A stretch of DNA of 64,000 nucleotides. Source: Lelliottia sp. WAP21. Its GTDB lineage: Bacteria > Pseudomonadota > Gammaproteobacteria > Enterobacterales > Enterobacteriaceae. Location: contig NZ_JAIWPG020000002.1 of the NCBI RefSeq assembly GCF_020532665.2, positions 310,001-374,000 of the forward strand, in the 5' to 3' direction. The notes below the pieces were generated by a model. That model was not told the origin of the DNA, did not search any database, and saw only the letters and a program-made list of their open reading frames with translations. Shown in pieces: positions 49,635 to 61,314 of the stretch; the stretch's first letter is position 1; each line of letters begins with the position of its first letter. The position numbers and the translations under genes were made by a program.

Positions 49635-51203
49635 ATGTTAGATATAGTCGAACTGTCGCGCTTACAGTTTGCCTTGACCGCGATGTACCACTTCCTTTTT
49701 GTGCCACTGACGCTCGGTATGGCGTTCCTGCTGGCCATCATGGAAACGGTCTACGTCCTTTCCGGCAAACAGATTTATAAAGATATGACCAAGTTCTGGG
49801 GCAAGTTGTTTGGTATCAACTTCGCACTGGGCGTGGCCACCGGTCTGACCATGGAGTTCCAGTTTGGGACGAACTGGTCGTACTATTCCCACTATGTCGG
49901 GGATATCTTCGGTGCGCCGCTGGCCATTGAAGGTCTGATGGCCTTCTTCCTCGAATCCACCTTTGTAGGTCTGTTCTTCTTCGGTTGGGATCGTCTGGGT
50001 AAAGTCCAGCACATGGCCGTGACCTGGCTGGTGGCATTAGGCTCCAACCTGTCCGCACTGTGGATTCTGGTGGCGAACGGCTGGATGCAAAACCCTATCG
50101 CGTCTGATTTCAACTTCGAAACTATGCGTATGGAGATGGTCAGCTTCTCTGAGCTGGTCCTGAACCCGGTCGCACAGGTGAAATTCGTCCACACCGTAGC
50201 GTCTGGCTATGTTTGTGGCGCGATGTTCGTTCTGGGCATCAGCTCCTACTATATGCTGCGTGGTCGTGACTTCGCCTTTGCTAAGCGCTCCTTTGCTATC
50301 GCAGCAAGCTTTGGTATGGCGGCAATCCTCTCTGTCATCGTTCTGGGTGATGAATCCGGTTATGAAATGGGTGACGTGCAGAAAACCAAACTGGCGGCAA
50401 TCGAAGCAGAATGGGAAACCCAGCCTGCTCCGGCGGCATTTACCCTGTTTGGTATTCCCGATCAGGATGCGCAGGAAAACCGCTTTGCTATTCAGATTCC
50501 TTATGCGCTCGGTATTATCGCGACCCGCTCCGTCGATAAACAGGTTACTGGCCTGAAAGACCTGCTGGTGCAGCATGAAGAGCGTATCCGTAACGGGATG
50601 AAAGCCTACTCGCTGCTGGAACAGTTGCGTGCAGGTTCTACCGATCAGTCCGTTCGCGATCAATTTAACGACGTGAAGAAAGATCTGGGTTACGGCCTGC
50701 TGCTGAAACGCTATACCCCGAACGTGGCGGATGCGACAGAAGCGCAGATTCAACTGGCCACCAAAGACTCTATTCCACGCGTAGCGCCGTTGTACTTCGC
50801 GTTCCGTATCATGGTGGGTTGCGGCATCATTATGCTGCTGATTATTGCGGCCTCGTTCTGGTCGGTGATTCGTAACCGTATCGGTCAGCGTAAATGGCTG
50901 CTGCGCGCTGCGCTGTATGGCATGCCGCTGCCATGGATTGCCATCGAATCCGGCTGGTTTGTTGCGGAGTATGGTCGTCAGCCATGGGCGATAGGTGAGG
51001 TGCTGCCAACGGCAGTTGCCAACTCCTCGCTCACAGCAGGGGATCTGATCTTCTCCATGCTGCTGATTTGTGGTCTGTACACCCTGTTCCTGGTGGCCGA
51101 ACTGTTCCTGATGTTCAAGTTCGCACGCCTTGGCCCAAGCAGCCTGAAAACCGGTCGCTATCACTACGAGCAGTCCAACGTGGCTTCTCAGCCGGCACGC
51201 TAA
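49635..51203 (+). CDS. cydA: Cytochrome bd-I ubiquinol oxidase subunit I
   Basis: 522 residues, nine-helix inner-membrane protein. His19 (heme b595/d ligand region, TAMYHF), His186 and Met393 regions are conserved, as is the quinol Q-loop (about 240-320). High-affinity terminal oxidase. Start ATG 49635 behind AAGGAG, which places the conserved [12 protein letters not shown]; the ATG 3 bp upstream is less likely. Confidence 0.98.
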   Translation: MLDIVELSRLQFALTAMYHFLFVPLTLGMAFLLAIMETVYVLSGKQIYKDMTKFWGKLFGINFALGVATGLTMEFQFGTNWSYYSHYVGDIFGAPLAIEGLMAFFLESTFVGLFFFGWDRLGKVQHMAVTWLVALGSNLSALWILVANGWMQNPIASDFNFETMRMEMVSFSELVLNPVAQVKFVHTVASGYVCGAMFVLGISSYYMLRGRDFAFAKRSFAIAASFGMAAILSVIVLGDESGYEMGDVQKTKLAAIEAEWETQPAPAAFTLFGIPDQDAQENRFAIQIPYALGIIATRSVDKQVTGLKDLLVQHEERIRNGMKAYSLLEQLRAGSTDQSVRDQFNDVKKDLGYGLLLKRYTPNVADATEAQIQLATKDSIPRVAPLYFAFRIMVGCGIIMLLIIAASFWSVIRNRIGQRKWLLRAALYGMPLPWIAIESGWFVAEYGRQPWAIGEVLPTAVANSSLTAGDLIFSMLLICGLYTLFLVAELFLMFKFARLGPSSLKTGRYHYEQSNVASQPAR

Positions 51204-51218
51204 GACAGGAGTCGTCAA

Positions 51219-52358
51219 ATGATCGATTATGAAGTATTGCGTTTTATCTGGTGGCTGCTGGTCGGTATCTTACTGATTGGTTTTGCGGTCACCGACGGGT
51301 TCGATATGGGGGTGGGCATGCTCACCCGTTTCCTCGGTCGTAATGACACCGAGCGTCGAATCATGATTAACTCCATCGCCCCGCACTGGGACGGTAACCA
51401 GGTGTGGCTGATCACCGCAGGCGGCGCGCTGTTCGCGGCCTGGCCGATGGTCTACGCGGCTGCGTTCTCCGGTTTCTACGTGGCGATGATTCTGGTACTG
51501 GCGTCTTTATTCTTCCGTCCGGTAGGCTTTGACTACCGTTCTAAGATTGAAGACAACCGCTGGCGCAACATGTGGGACTGGGGCATCTTCATTGGTAGCT
51601 TCGTGCCACCACTGGTGATCGGTGTGGCGTTCGGTAACTTGTTGCAGGGCGTACCGTTCCACCTTGATGAGTACATGCGTCTCTATTACACCGGCAACTT
51701 CTTCCAGCTGCTGAATCCGTTTGGATTGCTGGCGGGTATTGTCAGCGTCGGGATGATCCTGACTCAGGGCGCCACCTATCTGCAGATGCGTACCGTGGGT
51801 GAATTGCACCTGCGTTCCCGCGCGACGGCACAGGTTGCTGCGCTGGTCACGCTGGTCTGCTTCGCGCTGGCCGGGGTGTGGGTGGTGTACGGTATCGATG
51901 GTTATGTGGTGACGTCTGCGATTAACCACGCAGCGCCGTCTAACCCACTGACCAAAGAAGTGGCGCGTCAGGCGGGAGCCTGGATGGTGAACTTCAACAA
52001 TAATCCTGTGCTGTGGGCTATCCCGGCGCTGGGTGTGTTGCTGCCGCTGCTGACTGTACTGACCTCGCGTCTGGAAAAAGGGGCCTGGGCCTTCGTGTTC
52101 TCTTCACTGACGCTGGCGTGCATCATTCTCACGGCAGGTATCGCGATGTTCCCGTTCGTCATGCCATCCAGCACCATGCTGAATGCAAGCCTGACCATGT
52201 GGGATGCGACCTCCAGCCAGCTGACGCTGAACCTGATGACCTATGTGGCCTGTGTGTTCGTACCGATTATCCTGCTTTACACCGCCTGGTGTTACTGGAA
52301 GATGTTTGGTCGTATCACCAAAGAAGACATTGAGAGCAACTCTCATTCTCTGTACTAA
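51219..52358 (+). CDS. cydB: Cytochrome bd-I ubiquinol oxidase subunit II
   Basis: 379 residues, about eight or nine membrane helices; begins MIDYEVLRFIWWLLVG, with DGFDMGVGML near residue 30. Pseudo-symmetric partner of CydA needed for heme insertion. 15 bp after cydA, 14 bp before cydX. Confidence 0.98.
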   Translation: MIDYEVLRFIWWLLVGILLIGFAVTDGFDMGVGMLTRFLGRNDTERRIMINSIAPHWDGNQVWLITAGGALFAAWPMVYAAAFSGFYVAMILVLASLFFRPVGFDYRSKIEDNRWRNMWDWGIFIGSFVPPLVIGVAFGNLLQGVPFHLDEYMRLYYTGNFFQLLNPFGLLAGIVSVGMILTQGATYLQMRTVGELHLRSRATAQVAALVTLVCFALAGVWVVYGIDGYVVTSAINHAAPSNPLTKEVARQAGAWMVNFNNNPVLWAIPALGVLLPLLTVLTSRLEKGAWAFVFSSLTLACIILTAGIAMFPFVMPSSTMLNASLTMWDATSSQLTLNLMTYVACVFVPIILLYTAWCYWKMFGRITKEDIESNSHSLY

Positions 52359-52372
52359 GTCAGGAGCTGAAT

Positions 52373-52486
52373 ATGTGGTATTTCGCATGGATTTTAGGGA
52401 CGCTTCTTGCCTGTGCATTTGGTGTCATCACCGCCCTGGCGCTTGAACATATCGAAGCGTCTAAAGCAGGTGAAGAAAAACACTAA
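52373..52486 (+). CDS. cydX: CydX, small subunit of cytochrome bd-I
   Basis: A 37-codon ORF with AGGAG upstream. One helix, MWYFAWILGTLLACAFGV, followed by ITALALEH and a charged tail; nearly identical to E. coli CydX (YbgT), which stabilises the oxidase hemes. TAA overlaps the ybgE ATG (TAATG). Confidence 0.96.
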   Translation: MWYFAWILGTLLACAFGVITALALEHIEASKAGEEKH

Positions 52487-52776
52487 TGAACATTATCGCG
52501 ACGCTTTACGCGGTAATGGATAAGCGCCCGTTACGGGCGCTTTCTTTAGTGATGGCATTACTGCTGGCAGGCTGTATTTTCTGGGACCCGTCGCGCTTCG
52601 CGGCAAAAACCAGTGAGCTTGAGATCTGGCACGGTTTTCTTGTGATGTGGGCGGTGTGTGCCGGTGTGATTCACGGCGTGGGCTTTCGTCCGAAGGCCGT
52701 TCACTGGCAGGGGATTTTCTGCCCGCTGATTGCCGATCTTGTGCTTCTTGCCGGGCTCATGTTCTTTTTCTTCTGA
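52486..52776 (+). CDS. ybgE: YbgE, cyd operon membrane protein
   Basis: 96 residues with three hydrophobic segments. Fourth gene of the cydABX-ybgE operon in gamma-proteobacteria. Function not established. A palindrome ATGGGCTT/AAGCCCAT (52799-52818) lies just downstream, but it is followed by A rather than T on this strand. Confidence 0.95.
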   Translation: MNIIATLYAVMDKRPLRALSLVMALLLAGCIFWDPSRFAAKTSELEIWHGFLVMWAVCAGVIHGVGFRPKAVHWQGIFCPLIADLVLLAGLMFFFF

Positions 52777-52924
52777 ATAAGAAATGTCCGTTAACGATAT
52801 GGGCTTACCCAAGCCCATAAAAATTTACTCTCCGTTTACTTCTCCCCATTCCAAACCATCATTCCCGCGCGTATAGTAGCGAAGTTTTAAAGCGCTAACT
52901 TTTGTTGCATTACCAGGATGTAAA

Positions 52925-54018
<1,094 letters not shown>

Positions 54019-54021
54019 ACC

Positions 54022-54450
54022 ATGGCCAGATCGCGTGGACGAAATCGTCGCGAGCTCAAGTCCGAAATCAATATCGTTCCGTTGCTTGACGTCTTGCTGG
54101 TGTTGCTGCTGATCTTTATGGCAACGGCACCCATCATTACGCAGAGCGTGGAAGTTGATCTGCCGGATGCGACAGAATCACAGGCCGTAAGCTCTAATGA
54201 TGAACCACCCGTCATTATTGAAGTTTCCGGGGTGGGGCAATATAGCGTGGTGGTTGAAAAAGATCGTATGGATCAGTTGCCGCCAGAGCAGGTTATCGCC
54301 GAAGCACAGCGACGTCTTGAAGCCAATCCTAAAACGGTCTTCTTGATCGGCGGTGCGAAAGACGTGCCTTACGATGAAATCATTAAAGCGCTGAACTTGC
54401 TACATAGTGCGGGCGTTAAGTCAGTCGGCTTAATGACTCAGCCTATTTGA
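54022..54450 (+). CDS. tolR: Tol-Pal system protein TolR
   Basis: 142 residues: one N-terminal helix with the essential Asp in VPLLDVLLVLLLIFM and a periplasmic domain. Partner of TolQ, homologous to ExbD. Starts 3 bp after tolQ. Confidence 0.98.
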   Translation: MARSRGRNRRELKSEINIVPLLDVLLVLLLIFMATAPIITQSVEVDLPDATESQAVSSNDEPPVIIEVSGVGQYSVVVEKDRMDQLPPEQVIAEAQRRLEANPKTVFLIGGAKDVPYDEIIKALNLLHSAGVKSVGLMTQPI

Positions 54451-54478
54451 TCATCTGCGTAGTTTTTGGGAACCGATA

Positions 54479-55759
54479 GTGTCAAAGGCAACCGAACAGA
54501 ACGACAAGCTTAAGCGAGCGATAATCATCTCCGCAGTGCTGCACGTGATTCTATTTGCAGGCCTGATCTGGAGTTCGTTCGATGAGCATATCGATGCATC
54601 AGCGGGCGGCGGTGGAGGATCCTCCATTGACGCCGTAATGGTGGATCCCGGCGCGGTAGTGCAAAACTATAACCGTCAGCAACAGCAGCAGGCGAGTGCA
54701 AAACGTGCTGAAGAGCAGCGTGACAAACAGGCGCAACAGCAAGCCGAGGAACTGCGTGAAAAGCAGGCCGCGGAGCAGGAGCGTCTGAAGCAGCTTGAAA
54801 AAGAACGTTTGCAGGCGCAGGAAGCGGCGAAAGAGCAGGCTGAGCAGCAGAAACAGGCGGAAGACGCCGCGAAGAAGGCGCAGGAGCAGCAAAAGCAAGC
54901 GGAAGAGGCAGCAGCCAAAGCCGCAGCAGATGCGAAAGCGCAGGCGGATGCTCAGGCAAAATTAGCGGCTGAAGCCGCGAAGAAAGCCGCTGCCGATGCA
55001 CAGAAAAAAGCAGAAGCAGAAGCCTCGAAGAAAGCCGCTGCGGACGCTCAGAAGAAAGCGGAAGCAGAAGCGGCGAAGAAAGCGGCTGCTGATGCACAGA
55101 AGAAGGCTGAGGCCGAGGCCGCGAAGAAAGCGGCTCAGGAAGCAGAGAAAAAAGCAGCACAGGACGCGGAGAAGAAAGCCGCTGCCGAAGCTGCGAAGAA
55201 AGCCGCCGCCGCTGAGAAGGCTGCGGCAGCTAAAGCCGCTGCGGCTGAGAAGGCTGCGGCGGATAAAAAAGCGGCCGCTGCAGAAAAAGCAGCTGCAGAT
55301 AAAAAAGCGGCTGCCGATAAAGCAGCAGCGGCTAAAGCGGCTGCAGCCAAAAAGGCCGCCTCTGCATCTGATGTAGACGACCTGTTTGGTGACCTGAGTT
55401 CAGGTAAGAATGCACCGAAAACCGGGGGTGGGGCGAAAGGAAGTAACGCAGCACCTGCTGGAAGTGGTAACACTAAGAACAACGGTGCTTCAGGCGCTGA
55501 GATCAACAGCTATGCCGGGCAGATTAAATCCGCGATTGAAAGCCGATTTTATGATGCTTCTTCTTATGCCGGTAAAACGTGTACGTTGCGTATAAAACTG
55601 GCACCAGACGGTATGCTTCTTGATATTCAGTCTGAAGGTGGGGACCCGGCACTCTGTACGGCTGCGCTGGCAGCAGCGCGTCAGGCTAAAATGCCAAAAC
55701 CGCCTTCACAGGCCGTTTATGAAGTCTTTAAAAACGCACCACTGGACTTTAAACCTTAA
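54479..55759 (+). CDS. tolA: Tol-Pal system protein TolA
   Basis: 426 residues versus 421 in E. coli. N-terminal anchor helix (AIIISAVLHVILFAGLIW), a long Ala/Lys/Glu/Gln-rich helical domain II (about 60-300) and a C-terminal globular domain III (Pal/TolB-binding and colicin/phage receptor) with GKTCTLRIKLAPDGM. Domain II contains three 16-residue repeats, 54980-55123. GTG start at 54479. Confidence 0.98.
   Translation: MSKATEQNDKLKRAIIISAVLHVILFAGLIWSSFDEHIDASAGGGGGSSIDAVMVDPGAVVQNYNRQQQQQASAKRAEEQRDKQAQQQAEELREKQAAEQERLKQLEKERLQAQEAAKEQAEQQKQAEDAAKKAQEQQKQAEEAAAKAAADAKAQADAQAKLAAEAAKKAAADAQKKAEAEASKKAAADAQKKAEAEAAKKAAADAQKKAEAEAAKKAAQEAEKKAAQDAEKKAAAEAAKKAAAAEKAAAAKAAAAEKAAADKKAAAAEKAAADKKAAADKAAAAKAAAAKKAASASDVDDLFGDLSSGKNAPKTGGGAKGSNAAPAGSGNTKNNGASGAEINSYAGQIKSAIESRFYDASSYAGKTCTLRIKLAPDGMLLDIQSEGGDPALCTAALAAARQAKMPKPPSQAVYEVFKNAPLDFKP
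54980..55123 (+). repeat. Three 48-bp in-frame repeats in tolA domain II
   Basis: Units at 54980, 55028 and 55076 encode KKAAADAQKKAEAEA plus Ser or Ala. Protein repeats are nearly perfect while third-base changes are frequent, so length is probably set by slippage or recombination under selection for the helical periodicity. Confidence 0.85.
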
Positions 55760-55892
55760 ATGACATTTTCCCGTGCAATCGGGGAGAAATAGACCAGGTT
55801 TAGTGTCAGGGGTCGGGTAGTTTTGTCTATTTGAGTTTGTTAACATTCTGCTAAATTATCATGGGTAATGTTACTCAGATAAGGGAGATATG

Positions 55893-57185
55893 ATGAAGCA
55901 GGCATTACGTGTAGCGGTAAGTTTCTTTATGCTGTGGGCAGCTGTGCTGCATGCAGAAGTACGCATTGAGATCACCCAAGGGGTGGACTCAGCGCGTCCA
56001 ATCGGCGTTGTTCCGTTCCAGTGGGCAGGCCCGGGTGCTGCACCTGAGGATATCGGCGGCATCGTCGCAGCCGACCTGCGTAACAGCGGTAAATTCAACC
56101 CATTAGATCGTTCTCGCCTGCCGCAGCAGCCGGGCACTGCGCAGGAAGTTCAACCTGCTGCATGGTCTGCGCTGGGTATTGATGCAGTCGTTGTCGGCCA
56201 GGTTACGCCTGCTCCTGATGGCGGCTATAACGTCGCTTATCAGCTGGTGGATACTGGCGGTGCGCCGGGTACCGTACTGGCTCAGAACACGTACAAAGTG
56301 AACAAGCAGTGGCTGCGTTATGCAGGCCACACTGCCAGTGACGAAGTGTTTGAGAAGCTGACCGGTATTAAAGGGGCGTTCCGTACTCGTATCGCCTATG
56401 TGGTGCAGACCAATGGCGGTCAGTTCCCGTATGAACTGCGCGTTTCCGACTATGATGGTTACAACCAGTTCACCGTTCACCGTTCGCCGCAACCGCTGAT
56501 GTCTCCGGCCTGGTCTCCGGATGGCTCTAAACTGGCTTACGTGACCTTTGAAAGCGGCCGTTCTGCGCTGGTCATCCAGACGCTGTCTAACGGTGCGGTA
56601 CGCCAGGTGGCGTCATTCCCGCGTCACAACGGTGCACCAGCCTTCTCTCCGGATGGTTCTAAACTGGCCTTTGCACTGTCTAAAACCGGTAGCCTGAATC
56701 TGTATGTGATGGACATTGGTTCTGGTCAGATCCGCCAGGTCACTGACGGTCGTAGCAACAACACGGAACCGACCTGGTTCCCGGACAGCCAGAATCTGGC
56801 CTTTACCTCTGACCAGGCCGGTCGTCCGCAAGTGTATAAAGTTAATGTTAACGGCGGTGCCCCGCAGCGTATTACCTGGGAAGGTTCACAGAACCAGGAT
56901 GCTGATGTAAGCAGCGACGGTAAAACGATGGTAATGGTAAGTACAGCTGGCGGTCAGCAGCACATTGCCAAACAAGATCTGGTAACGGGTGGCGTGCAGG
57001 TTCTGTCGTCAACGTTCCTGGATGAAACGCCGAGTCTGGCACCTAACGGCACGATGGTAATCTACAGCTCTTCTCAGGGGATGGGATCTGTGCTGAATCT
57101 GGTTTCTACAGATGGGCGTTTCAAAGCGCGTATTCCGGCAACTGATGGACAGGTAAAATCACCTGCCTGGTCGCCGTATCTGTAA
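55893..57185 (+). CDS. tolB: Tol-Pal system beta-propeller protein TolB
   Basis: 430 residues, the E. coli length. Sec signal peptide cleaved after residue 21 (VLHA-EVRI), an N-terminal alpha/beta domain, then a six-bladed propeller with repeated [10 protein letters not shown]-type blades from about 200. Periplasmic; binds Pal and TolA. ATG 55893 behind AGGGAG is used; the ATG 3 bp upstream is an alternative. Own promoter likely in the 130-bp gap after tolA. Confidence 0.98.
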   Translation: MKQALRVAVSFFMLWAAVLHAEVRIEITQGVDSARPIGVVPFQWAGPGAAPEDIGGIVAADLRNSGKFNPLDRSRLPQQPGTAQEVQPAAWSALGIDAVVVGQVTPAPDGGYNVAYQLVDTGGAPGTVLAQNTYKVNKQWLRYAGHTASDEVFEKLTGIKGAFRTRIAYVVQTNGGQFPYELRVSDYDGYNQFTVHRSPQPLMSPAWSPDGSKLAYVTFESGRSALVIQTLSNGAVRQVASFPRHNGAPAFSPDGSKLAFALSKTGSLNLYVMDIGSGQIRQVTDGRSNNTEPTWFPDSQNLAFTSDQAGRPQVYKVNVNGGAPQRITWEGSQNQDADVSSDGKTMVMVSTAGGQQHIAKQDLVTGGVQVLSSTFLDETPSLAPNGTMVIYSSSQGMGSVLNLVSTDGRFKARIPATDGQVKSPAWSPYL

Positions 57186-57196
57186 ATAATAATTAA

Positions 57197-57742
<546 letters not shown>

Positions 57743-57751
57743 GAGAATTGC

Positions 57752-58549
57752 ATGAGCAGTAACTTCAGACATCATCTGTTGAGTCTGTCGTTACTGGTTG
57801 GTATAGCGGCCCCCTGGGCCGCTTTTGCTCAGGCACCAATCAGTAGTGTCGGCTCAGGCTCGGTCGAAGACCGCGTCACTCAACTCGAGCGTATTTCTAA
57901 CGCTCACAGTCAGCTTTTAACTCAACTCCAGCAGCAACTTTCCGATAACCAAAATGATATTGATTCTCTTCGTGGTCAAATCCAGGAAAGTCAGTATCAG
58001 TTAAATCAGGTTGTAGAACGCCAGAAGCAGATTTTATTGCAGATGGATAGCCTGAGCAGCGGGGGGAGCGGTGCAGCACAACCCGCAGCAGGCGATCAGA
58101 CGGGTGCCGCGACCACGACCCCGGCTCCTGGTGCAGATGCGGCCGCAGCAACAGGTGCGCCTGTACAGAGCGGTGACGCAAATACAGACTACAACACCGC
58201 CTTTGCCCTGGTGCAGGACCAATCACGTCAGGAAGACGCGATTACGGCGTTTCAGAACTTCGTGAAGAAGTACCCTGATTCAACTTACCAGCCAAATGCA
58301 AACTACTGGCTCGGTCAGCTGAACTACAACAAGGGTAAAAAGGATGATGCGGCGTTTTATTTTGCCTCTGTGGTAAAAAATTACCCCAAATCACCGAAGG
58401 CTCCTGACGCGATGTTTAAAGTCGGCGTAATCATGCAGGATAAAGGCGATAGTGCGAAAGCGAAGGCCGTTTATCAGCAGGTTGTTGCCAAGTATCCTGG
58501 CACTGAAGGTGCAAAACAGGCGCAAAAACGTCTCAGCACGATGGGATGA
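57752..58549 (+). CDS. cpoB: Cell division coordinator CpoB
   Basis: 265 residues. Signal peptide ends at AAFA (about residue 26); a trimerising coiled coil follows (about 35-100), then an Ala/Thr/Pro-rich linker (about 105-145) and a TPR domain (about 145-265). Coordinates PBP1B with Tol during constriction in E. coli (formerly YbgF). 9 bp after pal. A 9-bp hairpin without T-run (ACCAGAAAT/ATTTCTGGT, 58560-58583) follows the stop. Confidence 0.96.
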   Translation: MSSNFRHHLLSLSLLVGIAAPWAAFAQAPISSVGSGSVEDRVTQLERISNAHSQLLTQLQQQLSDNQNDIDSLRGQIQESQYQLNQVVERQKQILLQMDSLSSGGSGAAQPAAGDQTGAATTTPAPGADAAAATGAPVQSGDANTDYNTAFALVQDQSRQEDAITAFQNFVKKYPDSTYQPNANYWLGQLNYNKGKKDDAAFYFASVVKNYPKSPKAPDAMFKVGVIMQDKGDSAKAKAVYQQVVAKYPGTEGAKQAQKRLSTMG

Positions 58550-58632
58550 TGATCGCATGACCAGAAATCGCGTTATTTCTGGTCGTGCTGCGTGATTCCT
58601 AAGCAGTTAAGTGATCTGTATCGAAATTTTTG

Positions 58633-58660
58633 TTGCGCTGAATTCTTAAATCAGTAATAT
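58633..58660 (+). promoter_or_regulatory. Probable promoter of the tRNA operon
   Basis: -35 TTGCGC (58633-58638), 16-bp spacer, -10 TAATAT (58655-58660), followed by the GC-rich discriminator GCCGCCG common in stringently controlled promoters. 52 bp upstream of the first tRNA. Confidence 0.6.
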
Positions 58661-58711
58661 ATGCCGCCGTTGCCAAGGGATATCAAACACCCCAAAAGCA
58701 GCAAAAATAGT

Positions 58712-58787
58712 GGGTCGTTAGCTCAGTTGGTAGAGCAGTTGACTTTTAATCAATTGGTCGCAGGTTCGAATCCTGCACGACCCACCA
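58712..58787 (+). tRNA. lysT: tRNA-Lys(TTT)
   Basis: 76-nt gene with encoded CCA; anticodon TTT in the loop CTTTTAA. Sequence looks identical to E. coli lysT. First of five tRNAs. The symbol follows the E. coli order. Confidence 0.98.
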
Positions 58788-58813
58788 CTAAAGCATTTCC
58801 GGTCGTTCAGAGT

Positions 58814-58889
58814 GGGTGATTAGCTCAGTTGGTAGAGCATCTCCTTTACACGGAGGGGGTCGGCGGTTCGAGCCCGTCATCACCCACCA
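58814..58889 (+). tRNA. valT: tRNA-Val(TAC)
   Basis: 76-nt gene with encoded CCA; anticodon TAC within CTTTACACG. Same position as valT in E. coli, the only tRNA-Val here (E. coli has a second, valZ, in this cluster). Confidence 0.97.
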
Positions 58890-58892
58890 CTC

Positions 58893-58968
58893 GGGTCGTT
58901 AGCTCAGTTGGTAGAGCAGTTGACTTTTAATCAATTGGTCGCAGGTTCGAATCCTGCACGACCCACCA
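58893..58968 (+). tRNA. tRNA-Lys(TTT)
   Basis: 76 nt, identical to the first tRNA-Lys copy; only 3 nt after tRNA-Val. Confidence 0.98.
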
Positions 58969-59048
58969 ATTTTAATGTCTTACTCAGATATTAAACGTGA
59001 AGGATAACGTTGCATCAGCAACGGCCCGTAGGGCGAGGCGAAGCCGAG

Positions 59049-59068
59049 TCATCCTGCACGATCCGCCA
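59049..59068 (+). pseudogene. Degenerate tRNA-Lys 3'-end fragment
   Basis: Twenty bases ending in CCGCCA match the 3' end of the adjacent tRNA-Lys genes at 16 of 20 positions (shared core ATCCTGCACGA). The rest of the gene is absent. It lies in the 140-nt spacer between the third and fourth tRNAs, next to a GC-rich stretch GGCCCGTAGGGCGAGGCGAAG. Confidence 0.55.
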
Positions 59069-59108
59069 ATTTTATTGGTACAGAGTAAAATTTCAGGCGT
59101 ACCCGAGA

Positions 59109-59184
59109 GGGTCGTTAGCTCAGTTGGTAGAGCAGTTGACTTTTAATCAATTGGTCGCAGGTTCGAATCCTGCACGACCCACCA
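59109..59184 (+). tRNA. tRNA-Lys(TTT)
   Basis: 76 nt with encoded CCA, identical to the other tRNA-Lys copies. Confidence 0.98.
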
Positions 59185-59212
59185 GCCTGAAAATAGAAGT
59201 ACATCCCGAAAG

Positions 59213-59288
59213 GGGTCGTTAGCTCAGTTGGTAGAGCAGTTGACTTTTAATCAATTGGTCGCAGGTTCGAATCCTGCACGACCCACCA
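59213..59288 (+). tRNA. tRNA-Lys(TTT)
   Basis: 76 nt with encoded CCA, the fourth identical tRNA-Lys. The operon terminator begins 4 bp later. Confidence 0.98.
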
Positions 59289-59292
59289 ATGT

Positions 59293-59319
59293 AAAAAAGC
59301 GCCCTAAAGGCGCTTTTTT
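59293..59319. terminator. tRNA operon terminator
   Basis: AAAAAAGCGCC, loop CTAAA, GGCGCTTTTTT: a perfect 11-bp symmetric stem flanked by A and T runs. Confidence 0.95.
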
Positions 59320-59438
59320 GCTATCTGCGATATGAACGATTCGAACCAGACATCTAACCAGTTTGGGTAAGCAAAGCGCCAACCGATACATGTCGCGCAC
59401 GCTAATTCCGATGACTTTTGCGCGCAAATTCGCTATCT

Positions 59439-59456
59439 TGTTTAGTATACAAAACA
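59439..59456. promoter_or_regulatory. NadR-like operator upstream of nadA
   Basis: TGTTTA-GTATAC-AAAACA matches the NadR box TGTTTA-N6-TAAACA with one mismatch. It lies 72 bp before the nadA ATG, where NadR represses NAD synthesis genes when NAD is plentiful. Confidence 0.75.
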
Positions 59457-59528
59457 CACTCAGCCTGTCTTGCGATCGGTCTGCGTGATACACAGATTAA
59501 TGTTAAGCCTGTAAAACGAGATATGACG

Positions 59529-60572
59529 ATGAGCGTGATGTTCGACCCAGAAGCCGCAATCTATCCTTTCCCGCCGAAGCCGGTTCCTTTAACGCTGGAC
59601 GAAAAGCAATTTTATCGTCAAAAAATCAAGCGACTACTGAAAGAGCGCGATGCGGTCATGGTCGCGCATTATTACACCGATCCGGAAATCCAACAGCTTG
59701 CCGAAGAGACAGGTGGATGTATTTCGGACTCGCTGGAGATGGCGCGGTTCGGCGCAAAACATCCGGCATCAACGCTGCTGGTGGCGGGCGTTCGCTTTAT
59801 GGGCGAAACGGCTAAAATATTAAGTCCTGAAAAAACGATTCTGATGCCAACCCTGAATGCCGAGTGCTCGCTCGATTTGGGCTGCCCGATTGAAGAATTC
59901 TCTGCGTTTTGCGATGCCCACCCGGATCGTACCGTCGTGGTCTACGCCAATACCTCCGCTGCGGTGAAAGCACGGGCAGACTGGGTCGTCACCTCCAGTA
60001 TTGCAGTCGAACTGATTGAGCATCTGGATAGCCTGGGACAAAAAATTATCTGGGCACCGGATAAGCATCTTGGCGGCTATGTGCAAAAGCAAACTGGCGC
60101 GGATGTGCTTTGCTGGCAAGGTGCCTGCATTGTGCATGATGAATTTAAAACGCAGGGGCTGATGCGCATGAAAGCGCTCTATCCGGAAGCCGCCATTCTG
60201 GTGCATCCGGAGTCTCCACAGTCCGTGGTCAATTTGGCTGATGCCGTCGGGTCAACCAGTCAGTTAATCCACGCCGCGCAAACCCTGCCACATCGACAAT
60301 TGATCGTGGCGACCGACCGGGGCATTTTTTACAAAATGCAGCAGGCCGTACCGGAAAAAGAGTTGCTTGAAGCGCCCACGGCAGGGGAAGGGGCGACATG
60401 CCGAAGCTGTGCGCACTGTCCGTGGATGGCAATGAATGGCCTGAAAGCCATCGCTGAAGGATTAGAAAACGGCGGGGCGGCGCATGAAATCCATGTTGAT
60501 GCGGCATTACGTGAGGGCGCACTGATTCCGTTAAATCGCATGCTGGATTTTGCGGCTACACTTCGTTCTTAA
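59529..60572 (+). CDS. nadA: Quinolinate synthase
   Basis: 347 residues, the E. coli length. Three [4Fe-4S] Cys are visible: Cys113 in AECSLDLG, one in [11 protein letters not shown] and one in [13 protein letters not shown]. Condenses iminoaspartate with dihydroxyacetone phosphate to quinolinate in NAD synthesis. ATG 59529 gives [10 protein letters not shown], aligned with the family; an ATG at 59523 is possible, and a start at 59418 would lie before the NadR box and is rejected. Confidence 0.97.
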   Translation: MSVMFDPEAAIYPFPPKPVPLTLDEKQFYRQKIKRLLKERDAVMVAHYYTDPEIQQLAEETGGCISDSLEMARFGAKHPASTLLVAGVRFMGETAKILSPEKTILMPTLNAECSLDLGCPIEEFSAFCDAHPDRTVVVYANTSAAVKARADWVVTSSIAVELIEHLDSLGQKIIWAPDKHLGGYVQKQTGADVLCWQGACIVHDEFKTQGLMRMKALYPEAAILVHPESPQSVVNLADAVGSTSQLIHAAQTLPHRQLIVATDRGIFYKMQQAVPEKELLEAPTAGEGATCRSCAHCPWMAMNGLKAIAEGLENGGAAHEIHVDAALREGALIPLNRMLDFAATLRS

Positions 60573-60594
60573 ATCAACACTTTCAGGGGAAAAG

Positions 60595-61314
60595 ATGGAT
60601 TTTTTTAGCACACAGAACATTCTGGTTCATATCCCGATTGGTGCCGGGGGCTACGACCTCTCATGGATTGAAGCTATCGGGACCCTGGCGGGCCTGCTCT
60701 GCATCTGGCTGGCAAGCCTGGAAAAGATTAGCAACTATGCGTTCGGGCTGATTAACGTCACGCTCTTTGCCATCATCTTTTTCCAGATCCAGCTTTATGC
60801 CAGCCTGCTGTTACAGCTGTTTTTCTTCGCGGCGAATATTTATGGCTGGTATGCCTGGTCAAGGCAAAACAGCCAGCAGGAAGCTGAGCTGCAAATTCGC
60901 TGGCTGCCGTTCCCAAAAGCCATCGCCTGGCTCGTGGCCTGCGTGGTCGCCATCGGCCTGATGACCGTCTATATCAATCCGGTTTTCGCTTATCTGACGC
61001 GTATAGCGGTCATAGTGATGAGTTCACTTGGCCTGAATGTCACCCAGCCTGCGCTCCAGCCGGATGCGTTCCCGTTCTGGGATTCCTGCATGATGGTGCT
61101 GTCGATTGCAGCGATGATCCTGATGACGCGTAAATACGTTGAGAACTGGCTCCTGTGGGTCATTATCAACGTGATAAGCGTAGTGATCTTTGCGCGTCAG
61201 GGCGTTTACGCGATGTCGCTGGAATATCTGCTGCTCACCTTTATTGCATTGAACGGGAGCCGGATGTGGATTAAGAGCGCGCGTGAGAGAGGCTCCCACG
61301 CGCTGGCACGTTAA
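60595..61314 (+). CDS. pnuC: Nicotinamide riboside transporter PnuC
   Basis: 239 residues, about seven membrane helices; begins [20 protein letters not shown], with the [15 protein letters not shown] and [13 protein letters not shown] helices of the substrate path. Facilitates uptake of nicotinamide riboside, trapped by NadR kinase. 22 bp after nadA. The last bases overlap the zitB stop on the other strand by 4 bp. Confidence 0.97.
   Translation: MDFFSTQNILVHIPIGAGGYDLSWIEAIGTLAGLLCIWLASLEKISNYAFGLINVTLFAIIFFQIQLYASLLLQLFFFAANIYGWYAWSRQNSQQEAELQIRWLPFPKAIAWLVACVVAIGLMTVYINPVFAYLTRIAVIVMSSLGLNVTQPALQPDAFPFWDSCMMVLSIAAMILMTRKYVENWLLWVIINVISVVIFARQGVYAMSLEYLLLTFIALNGSRMWIKSARERGSHALAR

Noticed and set aside
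52799-52818. Terminator after ybgE
   Set aside because: The 8-bp hairpin is followed by A-rich, not T-rich, sequence on the coding strand.
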